From NCBI RefSeq assembly GCF_963665675.1, contig NZ_OY762426.1:1612001-1676000 (forward strand): DNA of 64,000 nt. Direction: 5' to 3'. Made by a program: the position numbers and the translations under genes. The stretch is from an uncultured Methanolobus sp. (GTDB lineage: Archaea; Halobacteriota; Methanosarcinia; Methanosarcinales; Methanosarcinaceae). Position 1 is the first letter of the stretch. Each line of letters opens with the position of its first letter. Under the pieces are notes generated by a model. That model had not been told where the DNA came from and did no database searches. It was given only the letters and a program-made list of their open reading frames with translations. Positions 1 through 8,276 of this stretch are shown here, piece by piece.

Positions 1-102
1 ATAAAATATTTTTAGAAAAAATCATCATGAATAAGGTGTTTCCTCCTAATGTCTAAATATAGAAAAGTTTTATATAGATGTGCAAACAATGCCTATTTAG
101 TC

Positions 103-1071
103 ATGACAAAAGAGATCCTTATACATCAGATTATTGATGTATTACAGCAGGCAGGCTTCATTGTATCAAAGAGATGCAATATCAGACCACGAAGCTTTGA
201 TCTTGCAGCAAGAAAAGGTGAAACTCTTCTTTTCTGTAAAGTACTTTTTAACATAGACGGCCTCAACGAAGAGACCGCAAGGGAGATGAAGAGCCTCGCA
301 CGGTATCTTGGAGGAACTGCAGTACTCACAGGTGCGAAAACCCGGGATCAAATGCTGGAAGACAGCGTAGTCTATATGCGCTATGATATTCCTGCAGTCA
401 ATGTCCAGACTCTCTACGACTACTTTGTTGAGGAAGTCCCACCTCTTGTTTCAGCAGCTCCTGGTGGTCTTTATGTATCTATTGACGGTGATGTGCTCAG
501 GGAAGCCCGCAAGAGAACCGAAATGTCTCTTGGAGCCCTTGCAACTGAACTGGGTGTTTCCAGAAGGACCATCAGCAAATATGAAGAAGGCGGGATGGAT
601 GCATCCATAGATATAGTACTCCACCTTGAGGAACTGCTGGATGTTGCCCTTGCAAAATCAATAGATATACTCCATTGTTTTGAAAAGAAGACAAGTATTG
701 AGGTTCCACAGGAAAAAACTAATGAAGCACAGCCGGATGAAGGAATTCTTGGAATGCTTCACGCACTTGGATACCAGGTGGTTTCCACAAGTCAGGCACC
801 ATTTAAGGCAATCTCAAAGGATACATCCGACACTCTGCTCACCGGTGTCAGCACATACAGCAGTTCAATGATCAAGCGTGCAGATCTTATGAGTAGTATA
901 TCCTGCGTTACAAGGACTAAATCTGTTTTCATAATCAATGGACAGATCAAGTCAGAAACTGTTGAAAATACGGTTCTTATAGAAAAGACAGAACTTGACA
1001 AGCTGTCCGGCACAGATGAGCTTGCTGATCTTATTAACGAGCGTACCAAGAAGCATAACATCAATATCTGA
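103..1071 (+). CDS. HTH-type transcriptional regulator (archaeal COG1395 family)
   Basis: Likely DNA-binding regulator of a family widespread in euryarchaea. The N-terminal ~130 residues form the conserved domain that resembles a degenerate nuclease-like fold (IRPRSFDLAARKG, LLFCKVLFNIDGL). A Cro/C1-type helix-turn-helix follows at about residues 140-200 (LGALATELGVSRRTISKYEEGG). The C-terminal third is variable. An in-frame ATG at 49 has an AAGGTG Shine-Dalgarno-like sequence nine bases upstream, but my recollection of homologues is that they begin at the MTKEILIHQI segment, so I chose 103. The start is therefore uncertain by 18 residues. Regulatory target unknown; it lies just upstream of the folate/C1 island on the same strand with ~100 bp between. 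Confidence 0.82.
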   Translation: MTKEILIHQIIDVLQQAGFIVSKRCNIRPRSFDLAARKGETLLFCKVLFNIDGLNEETAREMKSLARYLGGTAVLTGAKTRDQMLEDSVVYMRYDIPAVNVQTLYDYFVEEVPPLVSAAPGGLYVSIDGDVLREARKRTEMSLGALATELGVSRRTISKYEEGGMDASIDIVLHLEELLDVALAKSIDILHCFEKKTSIEVPQEKTNEAQPDEGILGMLHALGYQVVSTSQAPFKAISKDTSDTLLTGVSTYSSSMIKRADLMSSISCVTRTKSVFIINGQIKSETVENTVLIEKTELDKLSGTDELADLINERTKKHNINI

Positions 1072-1172
1072 TTCCGAAAATTGTTGTTTTCAAAGGCTAG
1101 TCTGTTATTATTTCCGGCACTAATTAACAAATCCAAAACCCTAATATACAGATATACCTTTTAGAACTAGCA

Positions 1173-1781
1173 ATGACTACCAACATCGCAGTACTTGTTT
1201 CAGGAAGAGGATCTAATCTCCAGTCTATAATTGACAATATAGAAAGTGGCTACATTCAGAACGCAAAGGTTTCTGTTGTTGTAAGTGATGTGGAGGATGC
1301 CTATGCGCTTGAACGTGCCCGCAAGCATGGTATCACCGATGTTTTCATAGACCCTTCCGATTACCAGAACAAGCAGGAATACGAGAATGAGATCCTGGAA
1401 GTCCTGAAAGACAATGATGTTGACCTTATATTGCTTGCAGGATACATGCGTCTTGTGGGAAAAGACCTGATTGTGGCGTATCGCAACAGTATAATTAACA
1501 TCCATCCTGCATTGCTTCCATCCTTTAAAGGGCTCCATGCACAGCAGCAGGCTTTTGAATATGGTGTGAAGGTCAGTGGTTGTACGGTTCACTTTGTTGA
1601 TGAAGGAATGGATACGGGACCTATAATTATACAGAAATGCGTTCCTGTATTAGAGGGGGATACTGCTGACGATCTGGCAGCCCGTATACTTGAACAGGAA
1701 CACAGGATTTTCCCTGAAGCTGTCAAACTATTCGTTGAGGGTAAGCTTAAAGTGGAAGGTCGAATTGTAGTACACACGTAA
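1173..1781 (+). CDS. purN: Phosphoribosylglycinamide formyltransferase
   Basis: Transfers a formyl group from 10-formyl-tetrahydrofolate to GAR in purine synthesis (cytosolic). The 202-residue length is typical of PurN. N-terminal VLVSGRGSNLQS matches the nucleotide-binding start of the family, the catalytic Asn and His are in INIHPALLPSFKG (N109, H111), and the Asp-containing loop is DEGMDTGPII near residue 145. A TATA-like stretch (CTAATATACAGATATACC) lies about 30 bp upstream of the ATG and no clear Shine-Dalgarno is visible, suggesting a short or absent leader. Its folate dependence fits the glyA/folD genes directly downstream. Confidence 0.95.
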   Translation: MTTNIAVLVSGRGSNLQSIIDNIESGYIQNAKVSVVVSDVEDAYALERARKHGITDVFIDPSDYQNKQEYENEILEVLKDNDVDLILLAGYMRLVGKDLIVAYRNSIINIHPALLPSFKGLHAQQQAFEYGVKVSGCTVHFVDEGMDTGPIIIQKCVPVLEGDTADDLAARILEQEHRIFPEAVKLFVEGKLKVEGRIVVHT

Positions 1782-1859
1782 ATTAGCTTATATTAATATT
1801 ATAACACCCTGCGAAGCAGGGGTCCAACATATAGATATCGAATTTAATGGTTGATAACA

Positions 1860-3095
1860 ATGTCTTATGTCTCAGAAATTGACCCGGAGATTGCAGAAGC
1901 CTTAAGGCTTGAAGCAAACCGTCAGGATTACAAGCTGAACCTGATAGCATCAGAGAACTATACAAGCCGTGCAGTAATGGAAGCACAGGGCTCTGTAATG
2001 ACAAACAAGTACGCAGAAGGCTACTCAGGAAAACGCTACTATGGTGGCTGTGAATTTGTAGATATTGCAGAAGACCTTGCCATTGAAAGGGCAAAGGCAA
2101 TCTTTGGTGCCGAACACGTGAATGTCCAGCCACACTCCGGTTCCGGTGCTAACATGGCATGTTATTTCTCAGTTATTAAGCCCGGTGACACCATCATGTC
2201 AATGGACCTCACACATGGTGGTCACCTTTCACACGGAAGCCCTGTGAACTTTGCAGGACAGCTCTATAATATAGTACCATACGGTGTTGATAAGGAGACA
2301 GAGGCTCTAGACTATGATGCACTCATGGCAATGGCAAAGGAACACAAGCCACAGATGATTGTCTGTGGTGCTTCAGCATATTCAAGGACCATTGACTTCA
2401 AGGCATTCAGGGATATAGCTGATGAAGTGGGAGCATACCTTCTTGCAGATATCGCACACATTGCAGGTCTTGTAGCCGGAGGCGCACACCCAAGTCCTGT
2501 GCCATACGCTGATTTTGTAACAACCACAACCCACAAGACCCTCAGAGGTCCAAGGGGTGGAATGATAATGTGCAAGGAAGAGTATGCAAAGGACCTTAAC
2601 AGGTCAGTGTTCCCTGGAATGCAGGGCGGACCACTCATGCATGTCATTGCAGCAAAAGCCGTTGCATTCAAGGAAGCACTCGGAGATCAGTTCAAGGCAG
2701 ACCAGGTCCAGACAGTGAAGAACGCAGATTCCCTTGCAAAGGAACTCCAGAACAGGGAATTTGACATCGTGTCCGGTGGAACTGACAACCACGTAATGCT
2801 TCTCAACCTTAACAAGTTCGACATTACAGGAAAGGAAGCTGAAGCAGGAATGAGTAAGGCAGGAATTGTCCTTAACAAGAACACCATTCCATTTGAAACC
2901 AGAAGCCCATTCATTACAAGCGGAATCAGGATAGGTACGCCTGCAGCAACAACAAGAGGAATGAAGGAAGACCAGATGAAGGAAATCGCAGGATACATTG
3001 CAGAGGTAGTCAACAACCTTGACAATGATACAGTCCTTCACGGTATTAATTCCGATGTTGAGCAGCTGTGCAGCGGATTCCCGGTTTACAAGTAA
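1860..3095 (+). CDS. glyA: Serine hydroxymethyltransferase
   Basis: PLP enzyme interconverting serine and glycine with transfer of the C3 unit to a pterin. The 411-residue protein has the PLP lysine at K226 in [14 protein letters not shown] and the family signature [12 protein letters not shown] near residue 55. The open frame begins at a TTG (1851), but the ATG at 1860 ([10 protein letters not shown]) gives the normal SHMT N-terminus. Methanogen SHMTs can be specific for H4MPT or H4F; Methanosarcina barkeri is reported to use H4F-specific enzymes, and the folD neighbour 45 bp downstream argues for H4F here (inference). Confidence 0.95.
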   Translation: MSYVSEIDPEIAEALRLEANRQDYKLNLIASENYTSRAVMEAQGSVMTNKYAEGYSGKRYYGGCEFVDIAEDLAIERAKAIFGAEHVNVQPHSGSGANMACYFSVIKPGDTIMSMDLTHGGHLSHGSPVNFAGQLYNIVPYGVDKETEALDYDALMAMAKEHKPQMIVCGASAYSRTIDFKAFRDIADEVGAYLLADIAHIAGLVAGGAHPSPVPYADFVTTTTHKTLRGPRGGMIMCKEEYAKDLNRSVFPGMQGGPLMHVIAAKAVAFKEALGDQFKADQVQTVKNADSLAKELQNREFDIVSGGTDNHVMLLNLNKFDITGKEAEAGMSKAGIVLNKNTIPFETRSPFITSGIRIGTPAATTRGMKEDQMKEIAGYIAEVVNNLDNDTVLHGINSDVEQLCSGFPVYK

Positions 3096-3140
3096 ATCTA
3101 AAATGCAGGCTGTATAGAAACTACATCAGGTGTTTGCATA

Positions 3141-4001
3141 ATGGCAGAAGAGAACTACGATTCCAGGAAAATAGATGGCAGAAGCCTTTCAAGGAAAGTG
3201 GAAGAACAGGTAAAGCAGGGAGTTGACAGGCTCAAAGCAGAGAGGGGTGTTACACCCGGACTTGCAACCATACTTGTCGGCGAGGACCCTGCGTCCAGGA
3301 TGTATGTCCGCCTTAAACACAAGGCATGTGAAAGAGTTGGCATACACGCAGAGGATCATAATATGCCTGAGTCCACCACACAGGAAGAACTTATGCTGCG
3401 TATTCAGGAATTGAATGCCAGGAAGGACATACATGGAATTCTCCTTCAGTTGCCTCTTCCAGAACACCTCGATGATAAGTCTGCAATGCTTGCAATTGAC
3501 CCGGCAAAGGATGCAGATGGCTTCCACCCATACAACATGGGTAAACTCCTCATCGGTGATGAAGGACTTGTACCATGCACTCCAAAAGGAGTAATCAGAG
3601 CACTTGAAGAGTATGATGTGCAAATCCAGGGAAAACACGCAGTCATTGTGGGACACAGCAACGTTGTTGGAAAACCCATGGCTGCAATGCTCATCAACAG
3701 GAATGCAACTGTTTCTGTTTGCCATGTTTTCACCGATGACCTGACCAAGTTCACACTTGATGCAGATATCCTTGTAGTCGGAACCGGTGTTATGCACCTC
3801 ATTAAAGCCGATATGGTGAAGGAAGGTGCAGTGATTTTCGATGTAGGAATCACCGAGAAGGGAGGCAAGGTTTACGGTGATGTTGATTTTGATAATGTTG
3901 TGAAGAAGGCTTCACTGATAACCCCTGTTCCGGGAGGCGTTGGTCCAATGACCATTGCAATCCTCATGGAACACGTGCTTATGGCAGCTTCAAACAGCTG
4001 A
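3141..4001 (+). CDS. folD: Bifunctional methylene-THF dehydrogenase/methenyl-THF cyclohydrolase
   Basis: Oxidises 5,10-methylene-H4F and hydrolyses methenyl-H4F to 10-formyl-H4F, the donor used by PurN. The protein has 286 residues, usual for FolD. Motif YVRLKHKAC contains the active-site lysine (K59), followed by [15 protein letters not shown]-like [14 protein letters not shown], and the nucleotide-binding [17 protein letters not shown]; the C-terminal signature is [11 protein letters not shown]. FolD is of bacterial type and exceptional among methanogens, which use H4MPT for methanogenesis; it supplies the biosynthetic C1 branch. Together with purN and glyA it forms a compact set. Confidence 0.96.
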   Translation: MAEENYDSRKIDGRSLSRKVEEQVKQGVDRLKAERGVTPGLATILVGEDPASRMYVRLKHKACERVGIHAEDHNMPESTTQEELMLRIQELNARKDIHGILLQLPLPEHLDDKSAMLAIDPAKDADGFHPYNMGKLLIGDEGLVPCTPKGVIRALEEYDVQIQGKHAVIVGHSNVVGKPMAAMLINRNATVSVCHVFTDDLTKFTLDADILVVGTGVMHLIKADMVKEGAVIFDVGITEKGGKVYGDVDFDNVVKKASLITPVPGGVGPMTIAILMEHVLMAASNS

Positions 4002-4090
4002 TAAGCACACTTATATTTTATTAATTGAATACTATTTTGACTAAGCTATTTTAGTTATTTATCCTTTGATTAAAACTACCAGGTTGAATA

Positions 4091-5326
4091 ATGGTTGTTG
4101 ATGTAGATATATGCGGCTTGAAAGTTGGTGACGAGCATCCTGTAAGACTTATGGGGATCATCAACCTCAGCAAGGAATCCTTTTACAAAGGTTCGGTTGT
4201 TAGTAGCGATTCTCTACTTGACGTTGCACAAAAGATGATAGAAGACGGCGCTGCTATACTTGATATTGGTGCCCGTTCAACATGGCCTCTTGCAAATCCG
4301 GTTATCAGCGAGGAAGGAGAACTCGACCGTATGATTCCTGCACTGGAACTCCTGAATGATAATGTTGATGCACTCATTTCTGTTGATACTGTTTATGCCA
4401 GCGTTGCAAAAGAATCCCTGAAACATGGAGCAGACATAATCAATGATGTTTCCGGTTTTACAACAAATCCTGGGATGATGGATGTTGTTGCTGAGTACGA
4501 TTGTCCTGCTGTTGTAATGGCATCGGAAGAAGTTCCCGGTGACCCAATAGGCATGGATGCGATCATGGTGTCTCTTGCTGACATTATCAGTAAAGCAGAT
4601 ACCAAAGGCATAGATACAAGTAAACTTATTCTCGACCCGGCGATAGGTAAATGGATACCTGAAAAAGACCCGATATTTGATTTTGAGACCATAGACCAGT
4701 TCGAGAGTCTCAGAGTATTTGGCAGGCCGCTGCTTGCAGCAGTATCAAGAAAATCCTGCATTGATGCTGTACTTCACAAACCGGCAAATAAAAGGCTATA
4801 CGGAAGCCTTGCTGCAACTGCAATCGTGATTCACAAGGGTGCACACATTGTACGAACTCACGATGTCCCTGAAACGAAGGATGTTGTAGAGGTGGCGGCT
4901 GCAATGAGAAAAAGACAGCCGGTTGTTAAAGAGGGTGGCTTTGAAGTTAGCATTTCAGATATAACTCATCCTGATGATGCGGAATATCTCATGAGAAGCA
5001 TAAAAGTCACAGGTTCCGGTGCAAAGGTCATGAAGAACAAGACCGTGAGCAAGGTTGTTCGTGTGAACAATATTACAACCACTGAGGCATTGATTATTAA
5101 GCAGGAGATCCTTGCAAGGGGTGGAGACGCTGCCCTTGAGCGTGACGCAGTATCACACGAAACTGAAAAGACAGATGTACTCATAATTGGAACTATATTG
5201 CAACTGGAGAAACTGGTCCATAAGCTCTCATTCCAGGCACGTAATCTTCCGCTAATCGCTGAGATGATTGCGGAAGTACTTGAAAACGACATGGATGTGG
5301 AGCATGGGTACCTGAGGGAACTATGA
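4091..5326 (+). CDS. Dihydropteroate synthase-like protein, long form
   Basis: Pterin-binding TIM barrel related to FolP. Residues ~10-290 carry MGIINLSKESFYKG (normally MGILNxTPDSF), GAAILDIGARSTWP (compare GADIIDIGGESTRP), DIINDVSG, LILDPAIGKW and RTHDVPETKDVV, so the pterin-binding frame is present although ESTRP is changed to RSTWP. Residues ~300-411 form an extra domain (ITHPDDAEYLMRSIKVTG, LIIKQEILARGGDAAL) like that of long DHPS proteins of anaerobic bacteria. It sits 90 bp after folD and overlaps metV by four bases (ATGA at 5323-5326). It may make a pterin precursor of H4F or H4MPT, or be a methyltransferase-like pterin protein; the substrate is not decided by sequence. Confidence 0.85.
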   Translation: MVVDVDICGLKVGDEHPVRLMGIINLSKESFYKGSVVSSDSLLDVAQKMIEDGAAILDIGARSTWPLANPVISEEGELDRMIPALELLNDNVDALISVDTVYASVAKESLKHGADIINDVSGFTTNPGMMDVVAEYDCPAVVMASEEVPGDPIGMDAIMVSLADIISKADTKGIDTSKLILDPAIGKWIPEKDPIFDFETIDQFESLRVFGRPLLAAVSRKSCIDAVLHKPANKRLYGSLAATAIVIHKGAHIVRTHDVPETKDVVEVAAAMRKRQPVVKEGGFEVSISDITHPDDAEYLMRSIKVTGSGAKVMKNKTVSKVVRVNNITTTEALIIKQEILARGGDAALERDAVSHETEKTDVLIIGTILQLEKLVHKLSFQARNLPLIAEMIAEVLENDMDVEHGYLREL

Positions 5327-5943
5327 TCATCTCATCTGCAAAGCCCTTTGAAGAAATACTTGAAATATTGAAAGACGAGGATGATATCTTCGTTATTGGC
5401 TGTAATGCATGTGCGGCAAAGATACACGTTGGCGGTGAACCTGAAGTTCTTGAAATGTGCCAGCGTCTTGAAGATTCAGGAATACATGTTGTTGGCTGGG
5501 TTATACCAAGCGCAGCCTGTAGTGTGGCTTCATTTGATTCACTTGTTGAAAAGAATCCCGCCATAAAGGAGGCTAAGACTATTCTTGTGATGGCCTGTGG
5601 AAGTGGTGTTTCTATTGTAGCCGGCGTTGTGGATGTGCCGGTTTATCCGTCAAACGACACAGTTTCCCTTGGAGGAAGGACTCAGGGAGAGGTCGTTCCT
5701 GAACTCTGTGCCATGTGTGGTGAATGCAAGATATATTATTTTGGCAGTGTGTGCCCGAAGAGTTTGTGCCCCAAACATTTGCTGAACGGACCCTGTGGCG
5801 GATCTGTTAACGGAAAATGTGAAGTAGATCCGGAAAAGGACTGTGCATGGGAACTTATCTGCAACAGGCTTGAAAAAATAGGAAGACTTGACCTGCTTGA
5901 TATCACATGGGATGCTGAAGAAGGCACTGAAGGGTCAGTCTGA
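5323..5943 (+). CDS. metV: MetV-like zinc/Fe-S protein (methylene-THF reductase C-terminal family)
   Basis: Small Cys-rich protein of the family that partners MetF in acetogens (MTHFR C-terminal domain). N-terminal GCNACAAKIHVGG and the C-terminal cluster CAMCGECKIYYFG, CPKSLCPKHLLNGPCGG, GKCEVDPEKDC provide many ligands for Fe-S or zinc. Translationally coupled to the DHPS-like gene by an ATGA overlap. No metF follows: the next gene is convergent and overlaps its last nine bases. It probably works with a MetF encoded elsewhere to make methyl-H4F, or directly with the DHPS-like protein (inference). Confidence 0.85.
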   Translation: MIISSAKPFEEILEILKDEDDIFVIGCNACAAKIHVGGEPEVLEMCQRLEDSGIHVVGWVIPSAACSVASFDSLVEKNPAIKEAKTILVMACGSGVSIVAGVVDVPVYPSNDTVSLGGRTQGEVVPELCAMCGECKIYYFGSVCPKSLCPKHLLNGPCGGSVNGKCEVDPEKDCAWELICNRLEKIGRLDLLDITWDAEEGTEGSV

Positions 5944-6681
5944 CATGACTGGCAACTTGTTGTCCTGAATAGCTGAAAAATTGCTTGCAGGATAATATTT
6001 CCTGAACCTGCCATCTTTTTCATCCCGAATTACATTCTCATCCTTCAATTGGGTGATATGCCAGTGAATCGTACTTTTATCAACTCCTATTTTTTCTGAT
6101 AATTCCTTCCCGGTTACACCAGGTTCTTTACAAATAGTTTCCAGAACACATTTTCGGGTGTCACTCTGTGTATTAGAGCCAACGGTTTGCAGAGCTTTCT
6201 CATTTGTATGGCCCTTGCTGAAATAATTTACAAATCGTCCCTGTCTGAGAGCGATAAGGAGATTTGAAAGCTGGAGCTTTTCAACGTGATACCTGAATGT
6301 TCCTCTTTTCATTTCCAGATCAGAAAGAATATCACTCTCAGAGCACCCAGGATTTTCAGATACATATGAAAGTATCTTGTTCCTGTTCTTCTCGCCTTTA
6401 CTCCATGCCACTTTTCCCAGTAGCAAAGGAATGAATTTTCCCAGAGAAACTATGAGAAACCAGATGGTGCAACCAATCCATATAAATTTGAGTTTAAGAG
6501 GCAGGTCCCAGAAAGTAAGATTACCATCACAACCTGTTGAAACCACCAGCTCAGGTGGAATATCATCCGAGCGGTCTTTGTAAGGAACCACAGTACACTC
6601 AGCACTCACAATAAAGCAACTGCACGCGATCAAAAAAATGATACATACTATTTTCAAAGATCTTCTTAACTGAAATAACAA
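5935..6681 (-). CDS. Membrane-anchored winged-helix transcriptional regulator
   Basis: A 248-residue protein with an N-terminal hydrophobic segment (IVCIIFLIACSCFIVSA, signal or anchor), a short extracytoplasmic stretch with two cysteines, a second transmembrane helix (FIWIGCTIWFLIVSLG, about residues 68-90) and then two winged-helix domains (about 100-150: ILSYVSENPGCSESDILSDL; about 170-230: GVTGKELSEKIGVDKSTIHWH). Tandem wHTH domains behind a membrane helix are a common methanogen architecture. Convergent with metV with a nine-base overlap. Effector and target are unknown; the outside loop could sense a surface signal (inference). Confidence 0.8.
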   Translation of the reverse strand: MLFQLRRSLKIVCIIFLIACSCFIVSAECTVVPYKDRSDDIPPELVVSTGCDGNLTFWDLPLKLKFIWIGCTIWFLIVSLGKFIPLLLGKVAWSKGEKNRNKILSYVSENPGCSESDILSDLEMKRGTFRYHVEKLQLSNLLIALRQGRFVNYFSKGHTNEKALQTVGSNTQSDTRKCVLETICKEPGVTGKELSEKIGVDKSTIHWHITQLKDENVIRDEKDGRFRKYYPASNFSAIQDNKLPVMSD

Positions 6682-7007
6682 GTAATGGACCCCTCGTCAT
6701 CACATCATCTGTAGATACGTTCTACGTTTGAACAAACTTCTGCTTGAAGATAACAAATATGTGATATATAGATTATGGCCAATCATTCCAACTAATTTCA
6801 AAATACTATTTCTTGTATATACACTACAATTTGACCCAGATAGCTGTAATATGAAAAACAATATGGTGCGATAACTTAATAAAATAACATGTCTGCACAA
6901 GTATTACTTTTATAATTATAAATCATATATTTTGCACACTCAGTTTGAACGATGGCCACAATAGTTAAATAAAACAACAAATAATTTTAAGATGTCACAT
7001 TAGAATA
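6682..7007. other. Noncoding stretch, divergent promoter region
   Basis: AT-rich sequence between the membrane-anchored regulator (leftward) and the structured leader (rightward). Candidate rightward TATA boxes are seen in TTATAATTATAAATCATATA (6911-6930) and AGTTAAATAAAAC (6963-6975). I see no convincing ORF or RNA gene here. Confidence 0.5.
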
Positions 7008-7124
7008 ATGTGGTGTGGGGTCCAAACTGAACTTGCAGAGTAGGCTTGAACCCCGGAACGCCCTAAGGCAAGGTTATGGTTGGCTTTGATAACGTTTAAG
7101 GTTTGCGTAATCTTGCCTCAGGAG
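7008..7124 (+). ncRNA. Structured 5' leader RNA (candidate cis-regulatory element)
   Basis: Two helices can be read directly. Helix 1 pairs GGGGTCCAA (7017-7025) with TTGAACCCC (7046-7054), 8 of 9 positions. Helix 2 pairs 7062-7076 (CCTAAGGCAAGGTTA) with 7108-7122 (TAATCTTGCCTCAGG), all 15 positions if two G-U pairs are allowed; its loop contains a further GTTAT/ATAAC pairing (7073-7077 with 7089-7093) that competes with the end of helix 2. The region is richer in GC than its flanks and ends ~12 bases before the GAGGT Shine-Dalgarno (7136-7140) of the secreted protein at 7151. It could be a riboswitch-like leader, a stabilising 5' UTR or a processed small RNA; no known class is recognised. 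Confidence 0.55.
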
Positions 7125-7150
7125 TAATTTGAAATGAGGTAAGAAAGAAA

Positions 7151-7603
7151 ATGAAAGCAAAAATAAAAATAGGAATTGGCGCACTGATTGCATCACTTAT
7201 GCTGGTAAGTATGGCACTTTTACCTGTTGTAAGTGCATCTGATGTTAGTATTAAGAGTGCACAAAAAATAGATATCACTCCTCAAGAAGTGGAACTGTAT
7301 ACATCACCTGATTATTGGGATGACACGGGCGAACTTTATGCACAATTTACAACTAACGTGGCTGGTGATGTGAATGTAAAGACAGATACAGTAACAGTGC
7401 TAGTAGGCTCCGAAGAAGAGTTTGATGATGAGTGGGAAGACCAGAGATACGCAGCAAATAGTCTTCGTATATTGGTTTGGGATGATGACACTGCCTCAGG
7501 TGATGACAAACTATTGGACACTTATGATTCACCGGAAGATGGAGTTAACGTTTGGAGCAATTCAAATGTCAAACTGACAGCATATATTGATGTACATTGG
7601 TAA
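7151..7603 (+). CDS. Small secreted protein of unknown function
   Basis: A 150-residue protein with a clear signal peptide (basic start MKAKIKIGIG, hydrophobic core, cleavage probably after VVSAS near residue 30). The mature part is acidic and predicted beta-rich (DDEWEDQRYAANSLRILVWDDD, KLTAYIDVHW at the C-terminus), with no cysteines, which suggests an extracytoplasmic beta-sandwich. GAGGT lies 10 bases upstream of the ATG. It follows the structured leader and is 48 bp ahead of a membrane-anchored thioredoxin-like gene, so it may be the first gene of a short operon. No function recognised. Confidence 0.7.
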   Translation: MKAKIKIGIGALIASLMLVSMALLPVVSASDVSIKSAQKIDITPQEVELYTSPDYWDDTGELYAQFTTNVAGDVNVKTDTVTVLVGSEEEFDDEWEDQRYAANSLRILVWDDDTASGDDKLLDTYDSPEDGVNVWSNSNVKLTAYIDVHW

Positions 7604-7651
7604 TACCATACTGTGCCTTTTACGGCACAGTTTCTATTTTTGGAGGCGCCT

Positions 7652-8263
7652 ATGAACAAAGAAAAAGGTTCACTAATCTTTATGATTGCCTCAATAGGAT
7701 TATTGTTTCTTTCAGTATGGTTTTTTTCAGCAGTTACCCAAAATGAAAATAATTACAAAGGAAATGCTTCAAGTGATGAAAATACTATTGCAATAGCACA
7801 TGATCCCACAAGAGATCTGCCATGGGAGGATAATTTCTCCTATGCAATAAAAACAGGAATTGAGAAAAACAATTTCATTCTGATTCAAATGCATTTGCAA
7901 AATAAAAGCATGGATTATGAAGGAAAATACAACATAATTGGTAAAAATGATAGTGAATTTATGATGGATGTATATTTTCGGTTATTTGTAATGGGAAACG
8001 AAACTATAAAGTCATATCTGACAAATAAATTTGTTTTATGCCGAATTCCATATCCTTCGGATCACTATTTTGAAGGCATAGAACTGAAAGAACCTTCATT
8101 ATTACTTATCTATGACCCTACTTCCAGAAAAATAATCAAACAGGAATCTATAAATTATAGTACATTTGCTCCAGATTATATGAATACATCAACAAAAAAA
8201 GCAGAAATTGAAGATATTGAAAATAAAACATTAAGATTCTCAAACTGGCTTAAATCCCAATGA
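7652..8263 (+). CDS. Membrane-anchored thioredoxin-fold-like protein without CxxC
   Basis: Start chosen at ATG 7652 because GGAGG precedes it by ~6 bases; the open frame runs further upstream without support. About 203 residues: one N-terminal transmembrane helix (LIFMIASIGLLFLSVWFFSA) and an extracytoplasmic domain. The pattern LPWEDNFSYAIKTGIEKNNFILIQM resembles the start of the thioredoxin-like DUF255/DsbDgamma type (W...A...A..E.K.ILI), and a later EPSLLLIYDPTSRK resembles the cis-Pro strand region, but there is no CxxC, so a redox role is unlikely. Fold assignment is weak. Ends 13 bp before the M28 peptidase gene. Confidence 0.6.
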   Translation: MNKEKGSLIFMIASIGLLFLSVWFFSAVTQNENNYKGNASSDENTIAIAHDPTRDLPWEDNFSYAIKTGIEKNNFILIQMHLQNKSMDYEGKYNIIGKNDSEFMMDVYFRLFVMGNETIKSYLTNKFVLCRIPYPSDHYFEGIELKEPSLLLIYDPTSRKIIKQESINYSTFAPDYMNTSTKKAEIEDIENKTLRFSNWLKSQ

Positions 8264-8276
8264 AAGGTGAGCAATA

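Noticed and set aside
2312..3041. Long reverse-strand open frames opposite glyA (119, 145 and 112 codons)
   Set aside because: They lie wholly antisense to a well-identified gene and show no domain, signal or Shine-Dalgarno; they are codon-bias shadows.
3189..3868. Reverse open frames of 202 and 140 codons over folD
   Set aside because: Entirely antisense to folD, composition unlike protein (many Cys/His without pattern).
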